From: an uncultured Oscillospiraceae bacterium
GTDB taxonomy: Bacteria > Bacillota > Clostridia > Oscillospirales > Oscillospiraceae
Reading direction: 5' to 3'
Assembly (NCBI GenBank): GCA_947626385.1
Contig: CANQSD010000006.1
Span: 1-34,906, forward strand
Length of the DNA stretch: 34,906 nt
The position numbers were made by a program, and so were the translations under genes. The notes beneath the pieces were generated by a model that saw only the letters and a list, made by a program, of their open reading frames with translations, was not told the origin of the DNA and did no database searches. Positions 18,940 through 27,743 of this stretch are shown in pieces; position 1 is the stretch's first letter; the number at the start of each line of letters is the position of its first letter.

Positions 18940-18940
18940 G

Positions 18941-19237
18941 ATGGCCATCGAGAAAGCGGATGTGGTCCGATCCCTGGCCGGACGCGACCGCGGAGAGCTC
19001 TTCTTCGTCACCGGACTTGAGGAGAACTACGCGTCCATCGTCAACGGACGGGACCGGAGACTGGAAAAACCGAAACGAAAAAAGCTCAAGCACCTTGCCT
19101 TCGTGGAGCGCTCCGCCGACAGGACGGATCAGAAGCTCCGGGACGGCGAAAAGGTGACCAACAGCGAGCTGAGAAGGGCGCTGGCCGCAAAGCTCGGCGC
19201 CGACGAAAAAGGAGGTATGCCAAATGGCGAAGGATGA
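18941..19237 (+). CDS. KOW-like RNA-binding protein (L14e-like)
   Basis: 98 aa, [36 protein letters not shown]; located map-X-infA. Confidence 0.75.
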   Translation: MAIEKADVVRSLAGRDRGELFFVTGLEENYASIVNGRDRRLEKPKRKKLKHLAFVERSADRTDQKLRDGEKVTNSELRRALAAKLGADEKGGMPNGEG

Positions 19238-19442
19238 CGTTATCGAGCTGGAGGGTACGGTCGTCGAGTCCCTGCCCAACACGATGTTCAATGTGGATAT
19301 CGGCAACGGACATATGATCCTCGCCCATATCTCCGGAAAGCTCCGCATGAACTTCATCAGGATCCTCCCCGGCGACAAGGTCACGGTCCAAATGAGCCCC
19401 TACGACCTGACCCGCGGGCGGATCACATGGCGCACGAAATAA
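19224..19442 (+). CDS. infA: Translation initiation factor IF-1
   Basis: [70 protein letters not shown]. Confidence 0.99.
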   Translation: MAKDDVIELEGTVVESLPNTMFNVDIGNGHMILAHISGKLRMNFIRILPGDKVTVQMSPYDLTRGRITWRTK

Positions 19443-19589
<147 letters not shown>

Positions 19590-19630
19590 CAGCACCCACG
19601 ACGAAACGTAGAAAGGATTGGTCATAAAGT

Positions 19631-19999
19631 ATGGCAAGAATTTCCGGCGTTGACCTGCCCCGCGACAAGCGGGTCGAGATCGGCCTCACCTATGTGTACG
19701 GCATCGGCAGGACCAGCGCGAAAAAGATTTTGGAAGAGACCGGCATCAACCCCGACACCCGCGTCAAGGACCTGACCGAGGCGCAGGAGGCCGCGCTTCG
19801 TGAGTGCATCGACCATCACTATGTGGTGGAGGGCGATCTTCGCCGCCAGGTGGCCCTGGACATCAAGCGTCTCACCGAGATCGGCTGCTATCGCGGCACC
19901 CGCCACAGAAGGGGCCTGCCCGTCCGCGGCCAGAGAAGCAAGACGAACGCCCGTACCCGCAAGGGTCCGAAGCGCACCATCGCCAATAAGAAGAAGTAA
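19631..19999 (+). CDS. rpsM: 30S ribosomal protein S13
   Basis: [33 protein letters not shown]. Confidence 0.99.
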   Translation: MARISGVDLPRDKRVEIGLTYVYGIGRTSAKKILEETGINPDTRVKDLTEAQEAALRECIDHHYVVEGDLRRQVALDIKRLTEIGCYRGTRHRRGLPVRGQRSKTNARTRKGPKRTIANKKK

Positions 20000-20013
20000 A
20001 GGAGGGATATGTC

Positions 20014-20415
20014 ATGGCAGGAAACACGAAAGGCAAGGTCGTCCGCACCCGTCGCCGTGAGCGCAAAAACATTGAAAAGGGCCAGGTGCATATCAGCTCC
20101 AGCTTCAACAACACCATGGTCACCGTGACCGATTCCTTCGGCAACGCCCTCAGCTGGGCCTCCGCCGGCGGGATGGGCTTCCGGGGCAGCAAGAAGAGCA
20201 CTCCCTTTGCCGCCCAGACGGCTGCCGAGACCGCGGCGCGCGCCGCCATGGAGCACGGCCTGAAGACCGTTGAGGTCTTTGTCAAGGGTCCCGGCTCCGG
20301 CCGTGAGGCCGCCATCCGCGCCCTGCAGACCGTGGGCCTCGAGGTCACCATGATCAAGGACGTGACCCCCATCGCCCACAACGGCTGCCGGCCCCCGAAG
20401 CGCCGCCGCGTGTAA
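20014..20415 (+). CDS. rpsK: 30S ribosomal protein S11
   Basis: [47 protein letters not shown]. Confidence 0.99.
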   Translation: MAGNTKGKVVRTRRRERKNIEKGQVHISSSFNNTMVTVTDSFGNALSWASAGGMGFRGSKKSTPFAAQTAAETAARAAMEHGLKTVEVFVKGPGSGREAAIRALQTVGLEVTMIKDVTPIAHNGCRPPKRRRV

Positions 20416-20439
20416 TCGAAGAAGGAGGAAGATCATACT

Positions 20440-21051
20440 ATGGCTAAGAATATGCAGCCCATCGTGAAGCGCTGCAAGGCGCTGGGCATTTCTCCTGCTT
20501 ACATGGGATACACGGCGAAGACCAAGTCCAACACCATCCGCGACCCCAAGGGCCAGATGCGCCGTAAGCAGGGCGAGTACGCCATGCAGCTCAATGAGAA
20601 GCAGAAGGTCAAGTTCGTATACGGCATCCTGGAGAAGCAGTTCCGTCTCTACTATGAGAAGGCCGCCAAGGCCCCCGGCCAGACCGGCGAGGTGCTGCTG
20701 ACCACCATCGAGCGCCGTCTTGACAACGTCATCTACCGTCTGGGCTTTGCCATGACCCGCCGCGAGGCCCGTCAGGCTGTGAACCACGGACACTTCAACG
20801 TCAACGGCAAGAGAGTGGACATCCCCTCCTACCTCGTCAAGCCCGGCGACGTCATCGAGGTCCGCGAGAAGAGCCGTCAGAGCCCCATGTTCAAGCGCCT
20901 CACCGGCGAGGACGCCGTCATCGTCACCCCGCCGAAGTGGCTGGAGAAGGATCTTTCCAAGCTCTCCGCCAAGGTCCTGACCAACCCCACCCGTGAGGAT
21001 ATCGACCTGCCCGTGGAGGAGCAGCTCATCGTCGAGCTCTATTCCAAGTGA
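20440..21051 (+). CDS. rpsD: 30S ribosomal protein S4
   Basis: [59 protein letters not shown]. Confidence 0.98.
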   Translation: MAKNMQPIVKRCKALGISPAYMGYTAKTKSNTIRDPKGQMRRKQGEYAMQLNEKQKVKFVYGILEKQFRLYYEKAAKAPGQTGEVLLTTIERRLDNVIYRLGFAMTRREARQAVNHGHFNVNGKRVDIPSYLVKPGDVIEVREKSRQSPMFKRLTGEDAVIVTPPKWLEKDLSKLSAKVLTNPTREDIDLPVEEQLIVELYSK

Positions 21052-21115
21052 TCCGTAAACCCTCATCCGCGAAGGAAACCGGTCGTTAGCGCACAATTTA
21101 AAGGAGGGTATTTAT

Positions 21116-22072
21116 TTGATCGAAATTGAAAAGCCGCGTATTGAGTGCATCGAGTCCCCGGAGGACGATTCCTACGGCAAGTATGTCGTGGAGCCCCTGG
21201 AGCGCGGCTACGGCATTACCTTGGGAAACTCCCTGCGCAGGATACTCCTCTCGTCCCTCCCCGGCACGGCGGTCACCAGCGTCAAGATCTCCGGCGTCCA
21301 GCATGAGTTCAGCACCATCCCCGGCGTGAAGGAGGACGTGACCGAGATCGTCCTGAACCTGAAGAGCATCATCGCCAAGCTCCACAACGAGGGTGAGAAG
21401 ACCGTCTACATCGAGGCCATCGGCGAGGGCGAGGTCACCGCCGGCGACATCAAGGCCGACGGCGAGGTGGAGATCCTCAACCCCGAGCTGCACATCGCCA
21501 CCCTGGGCCCCGACGCCCAGCTGCGCATGGAGCTCACCATGAACCACGGGCGCGGCTACGTCAGCGCCGAGCGCAACAAGGCCGCCCAGACCCAGCAGAT
21601 CATCGGCGTCATCCCCGTGGATTCCATCTACACCCCGGTCCTGAAGGTCAACTACACGGTGGAGAACACCCGCGTGGGCAACATGACGGACTTTGACAAG
21701 CTGACGCTGGAGGTCTGGACGGACAAGACCATCTCCGCCCGGGACGCCGTCAGCATGGGCGCCAAGATCCTCTGCGACCACTTCACGCTGTTCACCGACC
21801 TCTCCGAGGCCGCCGGCTCCAAGAGCCTCATCGTGGAGAAGAGCGAGACGCAGCGGGACAAGGTCCTGGAGATGACCATCGAGGAGCTGGACCTGTCCGT
21901 GAGGAGCTTCAACTGCCTGAAGCGCGCCAACATCAACACCGTGGAGGAGCTGATCTCCAAGACCGAGTCCGAGATGATCAAGGTCCGCAACCTGGGCCAC
22001 AAGTCTCTGGAGGAGGTCATCCACAAGCTGGCTATGATGGGTCTTTCCCTCGCCAGCGACGACAATAACTAA
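21116..22072 (+). CDS. rpoA: DNA-directed RNA polymerase alpha subunit
   Basis: TTG start; [54 protein letters not shown]; alpha-[16 protein letters not shown]. Confidence 0.98.
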   Translation: MIEIEKPRIECIESPEDDSYGKYVVEPLERGYGITLGNSLRRILLSSLPGTAVTSVKISGVQHEFSTIPGVKEDVTEIVLNLKSIIAKLHNEGEKTVYIEAIGEGEVTAGDIKADGEVEILNPELHIATLGPDAQLRMELTMNHGRGYVSAERNKAAQTQQIIGVIPVDSIYTPVLKVNYTVENTRVGNMTDFDKLTLEVWTDKTISARDAVSMGAKILCDHFTLFTDLSEAAGSKSLIVEKSETQRDKVLEMTIEELDLSVRSFNCLKRANINTVEELISKTESEMIKVRNLGHKSLEEVIHKLAMMGLSLASDDNN

Positions 22073-22101
22073 GTCACTCTGGTAAGAAGGAGGAGAAAGA
22101 T

Positions 22102-22443
22102 ATGCCCGGAACACGTAAGCTCGGCAGGACCACCGACCAGCGCAAGGCCATGCTCCGTCAGCTCGTCACGGATTTCCTTGACAAGGGCCGCATGGAGACG
22201 ACCTTCACCCGCGCCAGCGAGGTCGCGCCCCTGGCCGAGAAGATGATAACCCTCGGCAAGAAGGGCACCCTGGCCGCCCGCCGGGAGGCCCTGGAGTTCA
22301 TTACCCGCGAGGACGTGGTCACCAAGGTCTTTAAGGACCTGAGCGAGAAGTACGCCACCCGCGCCGGCGGCTACACCCGCGTCACCCGCACCGGCCCCCG
22401 CCGCGGCGACGGCGCCGAGATGGCCGTCATCGAATTGGTGTAA
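22102..22443 (+). CDS. rplQ: 50S ribosomal protein L17
   Basis: [50 protein letters not shown]. Confidence 0.99.
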   Translation: MPGTRKLGRTTDQRKAMLRQLVTDFLDKGRMETTFTRASEVAPLAEKMITLGKKGTLAARREALEFITREDVVTKVFKDLSEKYATRAGGYTRVTRTGPRRGDGAEMAVIELV

Positions 22444-22457
22444 GCGCCTGAACGCGT

Positions 22458-22496
22458 AAAAATACCGCTCTTTCGTAAGGAAAGGGCGGTATTTTT
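22458..22496 (+). terminator. Intrinsic terminator ending the ribosomal operon
   Basis: aaaaataccgctcttt-cgtaagg-aaagggcggtattttt. Confidence 0.88.
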
Positions 22497-22559
22497 AGTT
22501 TTGCATAATTGAGGCCCGCCGGGAAAAGCTAAAGGCAAAATCAAATGCGAGGTGCAGCC

Positions 22560-23003
22560 ATGAAAATGACCAACAAGGAGTACGCCGCCTACGTCAAGAA
22601 GGTGACGCCTAACTCCAAGCTTATCCCGAATATGCTGAAGGCCTTCCTGGTGGGCGGGCTTATCTGCTGTCTGGGGCAGGGGATCCTGGACGGCATGAAG
22701 GCCGTCGGCCTATCAGAGGAGAGCGCCGCCATTGCCGAAAGCATCATCATGGTCCTCCTGGGCGCCCTGCTCACCGGCGTGGGGCTCTACGACGACATCG
22801 CCAAATTCGCCGGCGCCGGGACACTGGTGCCCATCACTGGCTTTGCCAACTCCGTCGTCTCCCCGGCCCTGGAGTTCAAGACCGAGGGCTATATCACCGG
22901 CACGGCGGCCAAAATGTTCATCATCGCCGGCCCTGTCATCGTCTTCGGCATCGCCAGCAGCGTGGTGTACGGGGTCGTGCTGGTGCTGTTTAAGCTGATA
23001 TGA
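22560..23003 (+). CDS. spoVAC: Stage V sporulation protein AC (orphan)
   Basis: NKEYAAYVKKVTPNSKLIPNMLKAFLVGGLICCLGQ; GVGLYDDIAKFAGAGTLVPITGFANSVVSPALEFKTEG. Confidence 0.92.
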   Translation: MKMTNKEYAAYVKKVTPNSKLIPNMLKAFLVGGLICCLGQGILDGMKAVGLSEESAAIAESIIMVLLGALLTGVGLYDDIAKFAGAGTLVPITGFANSVVSPALEFKTEGYITGTAAKMFIIAGPVIVFGIASSVVYGVVLVLFKLI

Positions 23004-23012
23004 TTTTCAGAG

Positions 23013-23044
23013 AAAAGCGCGGAGCTATCCCTTCCGCGCTTTTT
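23013..23044 (+). terminator. Intrinsic terminator after spoVAC
   Basis: aaaagcgcgga-gctatccct-tccgcgcttttt. Confidence 0.8.
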
Positions 23045-23054
23045 CTGTCCGATC

Positions 23055-23768
23055 TCACCTGTTTTTATTATAATCTAGGCAGAGCAGATTCATGGATTTG
23101 AGAAGCTTATACATAAAGATAAACGGACCGACCACGATGAGACTGCCTAACACCTCCCAAAGCCAGAAGGTCTTTGCGTTCAATGTATAGGGAATGTTGC
23201 GACGCGCCAGCTCTGACCCGATCCGGCTGCAAAGCCTGTGGCTCCATACCAGCGGAGCGATGCCGAGGGTGAGCCAGGAAAAAAGGAAAAGGATGAGCAG
23301 GAAAGGCATCGTCCTCTTCTTATCATAGCGAGTGGCAATCACGTTGATGTCGGAGGAGATCCCGGACATGACGACCAGGGCGTAGATATCAAACGTAATA
23401 AGCGAGAGCAGGATATATTTAAGAAGTCCCCGGTTCGTTTTGAGCCGGCACAGGACGACCGGCGTATCGGAGGAATCGGCTGAAGCCTCAACTGCCGCAC
23501 ACAGAAGACTGCTCTTCACATAGATCGCAAGGCAGAGAAGAGCGAACCCGAGGACTAAAAAAGCGACAAAGAACCATACCAATTGAGGCAGGTCCGCTCC
23601 CGGACGCAGGACGTCGGAAACCGGAGGAAAGAAGCCGCGAAAGCCGGCAATACGGTACATCAGAGCAGTTATTAAGGCGCCGACAGCTCCTGAAACGGCT
23701 AAAAGCGTTCCGAATAGGAAGCCGTTGTTGATATCTTTTTTGTCTTCAGCGGACAGATACGCGTTCAT
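23055..23768 (-). CDS. DUF4234-like multi-TM membrane protein
   Basis: LLKYILLSLITFDIYALVVMSGISSDINVIATRYDKKRTMPFLL; ILFLFSWLTLGIAPLVWSHRLCSRIGSELARRNI. Confidence 0.75.
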   Translation of the reverse strand: MNAYLSAEDKKDINNGFLFGTLLAVSGAVGALITALMYRIAGFRGFFPPVSDVLRPGADLPQLVWFFVAFLVLGFALLCLAIYVKSSLLCAAVEASADSSDTPVVLCRLKTNRGLLKYILLSLITFDIYALVVMSGISSDINVIATRYDKKRTMPFLLILFLFSWLTLGIAPLVWSHRLCSRIGSELARRNIPYTLNAKTFWLWEVLGSLIVVGPFIFMYKLLKSMNLLCLDYNKNR

Positions 23769-23986
23769 TTATGTACAGCCTCTCTTTCTTTAGTTTGATT
23801 GAGATCTTGAGGAGCGCCAATGGACCTGATGCGGAGTGTTTTATAAAGCCTGCCTTATCCCATAACACAGCTCACCACCGTGACTTCCTAGTAACAGGAA
23901 CTAATCTTCCTAAAATTATGACACGATTCTTCCTATTAGTCAAGACAAAAAGGAACTAAAATTCATATTAAGAGGAATTAAGGTGG

Positions 23987-24331
23987 GTGAAAAGCGTGCG
24001 TCTATTGGGAATGCGTGAAATAGGGAACCGCTTGTTGGCGCTGAGGAAAAAGATGGGGCTCACGCAGGCTGAGATGGCGGAAAGAGCCGGGATATCCGAC
24101 CGCACATATGCCGATATAGAGCGCGGGACCGTGAATATGAGGCTGGAGACGTTCCTGCAAATTTGCCAGGCGCTCTATGTTACGCCGGATGAGCTTTTGG
24201 TGGAAGAAAAAGAAGCCGAAAGCCCGCGGCAGGAGGAGCTGTTTGAAAGATTGAGGGCCTGTCCTCCCAAAGAAAGGCAAACGGCCCTGCGCCTGCTCTC
24301 GACCTATTTGAATGCCGAGCTTGAGAATTAG
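23987..24331 (+). CDS. XRE-family HTH transcriptional regulator
   Basis: IGNRLLALRKKMGLTQAEMAERAGISDRTYADIERGTVNMRLETFLQICQALYVTPDELL. Start uncertain (GTG 23987 or ATG 24011). Confidence 0.9.
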   Translation: MKSVRLLGMREIGNRLLALRKKMGLTQAEMAERAGISDRTYADIERGTVNMRLETFLQICQALYVTPDELLVEEKEAESPRQEELFERLRACPPKERQTALRLLSTYLNAELEN

Positions 24332-24350
24332 AAATGAAAAAACGCTAGAC

Positions 24351-24967
24351 GTCCCCACCCTGGCCGTCGCTTCGCGCGGCCACCCCTCCCGGAGGGAGGG
24401 GCTTTGGCGGGTGCGGTTTATCGGAACCGCTCTGTCATCCAACCCTCGCTTCCCCCCTGCCCCCCTCCTACGAGGAGGGGGCTTAAAAAGGATGCGCCGC
24501 TGTGTAGCGCAATTTTTTATAAACGCGGCGCGAAGCGCCGCATCCTTATTCCCCTGACCCCTTTTTCGGAAAAAGGGGTGCCGCCGCGGCGGGGTATTCG
24601 AGCCCGTTGGTCGTAACTGATGCTTTCGATATTCGGATTGCAGCACCACCCCGGCCTCGCTTCGCTCGGCCACCCCTCCGTAGGAGGGGCTGGAGATGGT
24701 GCGTTGAGGGAACGGTTCCAATAAAACGCACCCGCCCCTGTCTCAGGGCCCCCTCCTCGTAGGAGGGGGGCAGGGGGGAAGCGAGCGTAGGACGACAGAA
24801 CGGTTTCGACAAATCGCACCCGTCTCCGACTACGTTGCCCCTCCAACGGAGGGGACAGCCGCGAAGCGGCAGGGGTGGTTCGTGCGGCGGCGGGCCCTTC
24901 CGGCGCTTCGCGCCACCTCCCCCAAGGGGGAGCTGGCACGGCCGCAGGCCGTGACTGAAGAGTCCCC
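24351..24967. repeat. Mosaic cluster of GC-rich palindromic interspersed repeats
   Basis: Includes a ~74-bp imperfect inverted pair (24408-24481 vs 24749-24822), several cccctcc..ggagggg hairpins, and a reverse copy of the CAGTCACGG family at 24907-24962. Confidence 0.85.
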
Positions 24968-25024
24968 AATTGATCATTTTTTCCGTCGGCGTGTACGTCG
25001 GGAAAAATCCCTTTTGTCACGCAA

Positions 25025-25066
25025 AAACTCCCTCCTTGAATTCCATAGAATTCAGGGAGGGAGTTT
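25025..25066 (-). terminator. Strong hairpin/terminator downstream of hsp20
   Basis: aaactccctccttgaattc-cata-gaattcagggagggagttt; A5 on the plus strand gives U5 on the minus strand. Confidence 0.7.
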
Positions 25067-25081
25067 CGCACGTTCCCCTTT

Positions 25082-25116
25082 GGCATTTGAAGGCCGCTTC
25101 GCGGCCTTCAAATGCC
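25082..25116. terminator. Perfect 16-bp palindrome after hsp20
   Basis: ggcatttgaaggccgc-ttc-gcggccttcaaatgcc. Confidence 0.7.
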
Positions 25117-25120
25117 AGCC

Positions 25121-25576
25121 TTACTCGATCTCCAGCGTGTGGCTCTCGGGGAGCTGCTGCTGTTTCTTGGGCATGGTGAGCTTCAGGACGCCGTTTTCGT
25201 ACTTGGCCTTGATGGCCTTGGCGTCGATGCCGGTGATGTCGAACTGGCGGCTGTACTGGCCGTAGGAGCGCTCCAGGCGGATATAGTTGCCCTTCTTGTC
25301 CTTGTCCTCGTGCTCGGAGTGGCGCTCGGCGTTGATGGTCAGGACGTCGCCGGAGATGTCCAAGTGGATGTCCTTCTTCTCAAAGCCGGGCAGGTCGGCC
25401 TCCAGAAGGTAGCTGTCGCCCTTATCGGAGATGTCGGTCTTGAACTCGGCGATGTCGCCCGTCTCAAAAAAGCCGGTGAAGGGGTCCTCAAAGAACCGCT
25501 TCTCGAAGTCCTCCATGGCCTTGAAGGGGTTGTAGGTGATGTCCTGATTGCGGTGGAAGGGTCTGAGTTCAAACAT
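25121..25576 (-). CDS. Small heat shock protein, Hsp20/alpha-crystallin
   Basis: FKTDISDKGDSYLLEADLPGFEKKDIHLDISGDVLTINAER; ENGVLKLTMPKK. Confidence 0.96.
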   Translation of the reverse strand: MFELRPFHRNQDITYNPFKAMEDFEKRFFEDPFTGFFETGDIAEFKTDISDKGDSYLLEADLPGFEKKDIHLDISGDVLTINAERHSEHEDKDKKGNYIRLERSYGQYSRQFDITGIDAKAIKAKYENGVLKLTMPKKQQQLPESHTLEIE

Positions 25577-25741
25577 TTTAAATTCCTCCATTCAAATATT
25601 CCTAGTATGCCCGCCCTGACTTTAAAGATTCCCGATGGGGCGGACCGGGTGTCGGTTCCTGGGCTCTTGCCCTTGTTACGAGCTTATAGTAGTCCCGGAT
25701 TATGAAGAATGGATGGAATTTTTATGAAATTTTTGTGAAAA

Positions 25742-25768
25742 TTAGCACTCTTGACATGAGAGTGCTAA
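25742..25768. promoter_or_regulatory. CIRCE element (HrcA operator)
   Basis: TTAGCACTC-N9(TTGACATGA)-GAGTGCTAA, an exact consensus match. Confidence 0.95.
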
Positions 25769-27166
25769 TTTTGCCTGTCCTGGGGCGCCGAGCTCCCGGT
25801 AGGTCTGGCGGATGAGGACGGCGGCCAGGAGGAAGGTGAGGAGGTCCGAGACGGGCATGGAGTAGAGGACCCCGTCCAGGCCCCAGAAGAGGGGGAGGAG
25901 CAGGGCAAAGCCCACGCCGAAGAGGATCTCCCGCACCATGGAAAGCGCCGTGGAGGCCGCCGCCTTGCCCATGGCCTGGAGGAAGATGAAGCACGCCTTA
26001 TTGACGCAGGCGAAGACCACCATACAAAGGTAGATCCGGAAGGCCCGGACGGCGAAGTCCGTATAGTAGGCGCTTTCGTGGGCCGCGCCGAAAAGACCGA
26101 TGAGCGCCTGGGGGAAGCACTCCACGATGACGAGGGCAACGAGGCCCACGGCGGCCTCGGCGATCAAAAGCCGGGTGAACAGGGCCTTGACGCGATGCCT
26201 CAGGCCCGCGCCCATGTTGAAGCCGGCGATGGGGATGCACCCGGCGGCCATGCCCACCACGACGGAGATGACGATCTGGAAGAACTTCATGACGATGCCC
26301 ACCACCGCCATGGGAATCTGGGCGTATTGGGCCTGCCCGAACACCGGGTCCAGGGCCCCGTACTTGCGGATCATGTTGTTGATGGCGGCCATGGCGGCCA
26401 CCAGAGAGATCTGGGACAGGAAGCTGGTGATACCCAGCGTCAGCGTCCGGGCGCAGATGTGCCGGTCGGGGACGTAGTCGCCCTTTCCGGGCTTGATGAC
26501 GCGCATATGGAGGAGATACCACACCGACAGCGCCGCCGTGACAAGCTGCCCCAGCACTGTGGCTACTGCCGCACCGGTCATGCCCCAGCGGAAGACGAAG
26601 ATGAACACCGGGTCCAGGATGGTGTTGAGCGCCGCCCCGGCCAGGGTGGAGGCCATAGCGAAGCGCGGCGCGCCGTCGGCGCGGATCACCGGGTTCATGC
26701 CCTGGCCGAAGACGTAAAAGGGGATGCCCAGGCTGATCCAGAAGAAGTATTCCTTGGAGAGCCGGAAGGTCTCCGCGTTCACGGTGCCGCCGAAGACGGT
26801 GATGATGGGGTCGGCGAAAAGAAGATAGAGGGCGCACAGGGCAAGGCCGCCGGCGGTGAGCATCACCACGCAATTGCCCATGCTCCTTTTGGCGTCTCCC
26901 GGCTTGCCCATGCCAAGGCTCAGGCTCACAAAGGCGCAGCAGCCGTCCCCGGCCATGACGGCGACGGCCAGGGCGATGACCGTCAGCGGGAAGACCACCG
27001 TGTTGGCCGCGTTGCCGTAGGAGCCCAGATACGAGGTGTTGGCGATGAAAATCTGGTCCACGATGTTGTAAAGCGCCCCCACCAGCAGGGAGATGACGCA
27101 GGGCACGGCGTACCGCGCCATGAGCTTCCCCACGCTCTGGGAGCCTAAAAACTGGTTGGTTTCCAT
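25742..27166 (-). CDS. MATE family efflux transporter
   Basis: 12-TM; FLGSQSVGKLMARYAVPCVISLLVGALYNIVDQIFIANTSYLGSYGNAANTVVFPLTVIALA; ggaaaggaaatctctATG ribosome-binding site. Confidence 0.94.
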   Translation of the reverse strand: METNQFLGSQSVGKLMARYAVPCVISLLVGALYNIVDQIFIANTSYLGSYGNAANTVVFPLTVIALAVAVMAGDGCCAFVSLSLGMGKPGDAKRSMGNCVVMLTAGGLALCALYLLFADPIITVFGGTVNAETFRLSKEYFFWISLGIPFYVFGQGMNPVIRADGAPRFAMASTLAGAALNTILDPVFIFVFRWGMTGAAVATVLGQLVTAALSVWYLLHMRVIKPGKGDYVPDRHICARTLTLGITSFLSQISLVAAMAAINNMIRKYGALDPVFGQAQYAQIPMAVVGIVMKFFQIVISVVVGMAAGCIPIAGFNMGAGLRHRVKALFTRLLIAEAAVGLVALVIVECFPQALIGLFGAAHESAYYTDFAVRAFRIYLCMVVFACVNKACFIFLQAMGKAAASTALSMVREILFGVGFALLLPLFWGLDGVLYSMPVSDLLTFLLAAVLIRQTYRELGAPGQAKLALSCQEC

Positions 27167-27185
27167 AGAGATTTCCTTTCCAGAC

Positions 27186-27234
27186 AAAAAAATAGCGCGG
27201 CATCTGAGCTGGACTTACGCATCAGATGCCGCGC
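27186..27234 (-). terminator. Intrinsic terminator/attenuator between aroQ and the MATE gene
   Basis: Minus strand GCGCGGCATCTGA-(14 nt)-TCAGATGCCGCGC-TA-TTTTTTT. Confidence 0.85.
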
Positions 27235-27245
27235 GTTCGGTTTGT

Positions 27246-27274
27246 ATTGTAGCACTTTTTGACGCCGTGGTCAA
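27246..27274 (-). promoter_or_regulatory. SigmaA promoter for the MATE gene
   Basis: Minus strand TTGACC (27269-27274)-N17-TACAAT (27246-27251). Confidence 0.75.
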
Positions 27275-27311
27275 AGGACATTCTGCACAAAAATGGGGAA
27301 CGCTGTGATGT

Positions 27312-27743
27312 TCAATTTGCCCCGCCGGCAAGATACCGCAGGGCCTCCAGGTAGCCCTCGAAGCCGTGGCCCTTGACGGTCATGACGCAGGCGGCGCGGA
27401 TGTAGCTTGTACGGCGGAAGTCCTCCCGGGTGTCGGGGTCGGAGATGTGGACCTCCACGGTGGGGATGCCCACGGCCTTGACGGCGTCCAGGAGGGCGAC
27501 GCTGGTGTGGGTATACGCGCCGGGGTTGATGACGATGCCGTCCGCGCGCCCGTAAGCGCCCTGGATGGCGTCCACCAGGGCCCCCTCGTGATTGGACTGG
27601 AAAAATTCCACCTCCACCCCCAGCCTGTCCGCCTCGGCGCGGATCAAGGCCACGAGGTCGGCGTAGGTGGCGCTGCCGTAAATGGCGGGCTCGCGGATGC
27701 CCAGCATATTGAGGTTGGGGCCGTTAAGCACCAGTATTTTCAC
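27312..27743 (-). CDS. aroQ: Type II 3-dehydroquinate dehydratase
   Basis: MKILVLNGPNLNMLGIREPAIYG; FQSNHEGALVDAIQGA; INPGAYTHTSVALLDAV; EVHISD. Confidence 0.97.
   Translation of the reverse strand: MKILVLNGPNLNMLGIREPAIYGSATYADLVALIRAEADRLGVEVEFFQSNHEGALVDAIQGAYGRADGIVINPGAYTHTSVALLDAVKAVGIPTVEVHISDPDTREDFRRTSYIRAACVMTVKGHGFEGYLEALRYLAGGAN

Noticed and set aside
19888-21096. 402-aa antisense ORF opposite rpsM/rpsK/rpsD, and similar long ORFs (26078-27148, 27910-29214, 28889-30148, 30928-32646)
   Set aside because: All lie opposite conserved genes, lack recognisable domains, and reflect codon-position GC bias.
24351-24967. Possible CRISPR array
   Set aside because: Repeats are palindromic, of mixed types and unequal spacing, with no regular spacers and no cas genes.
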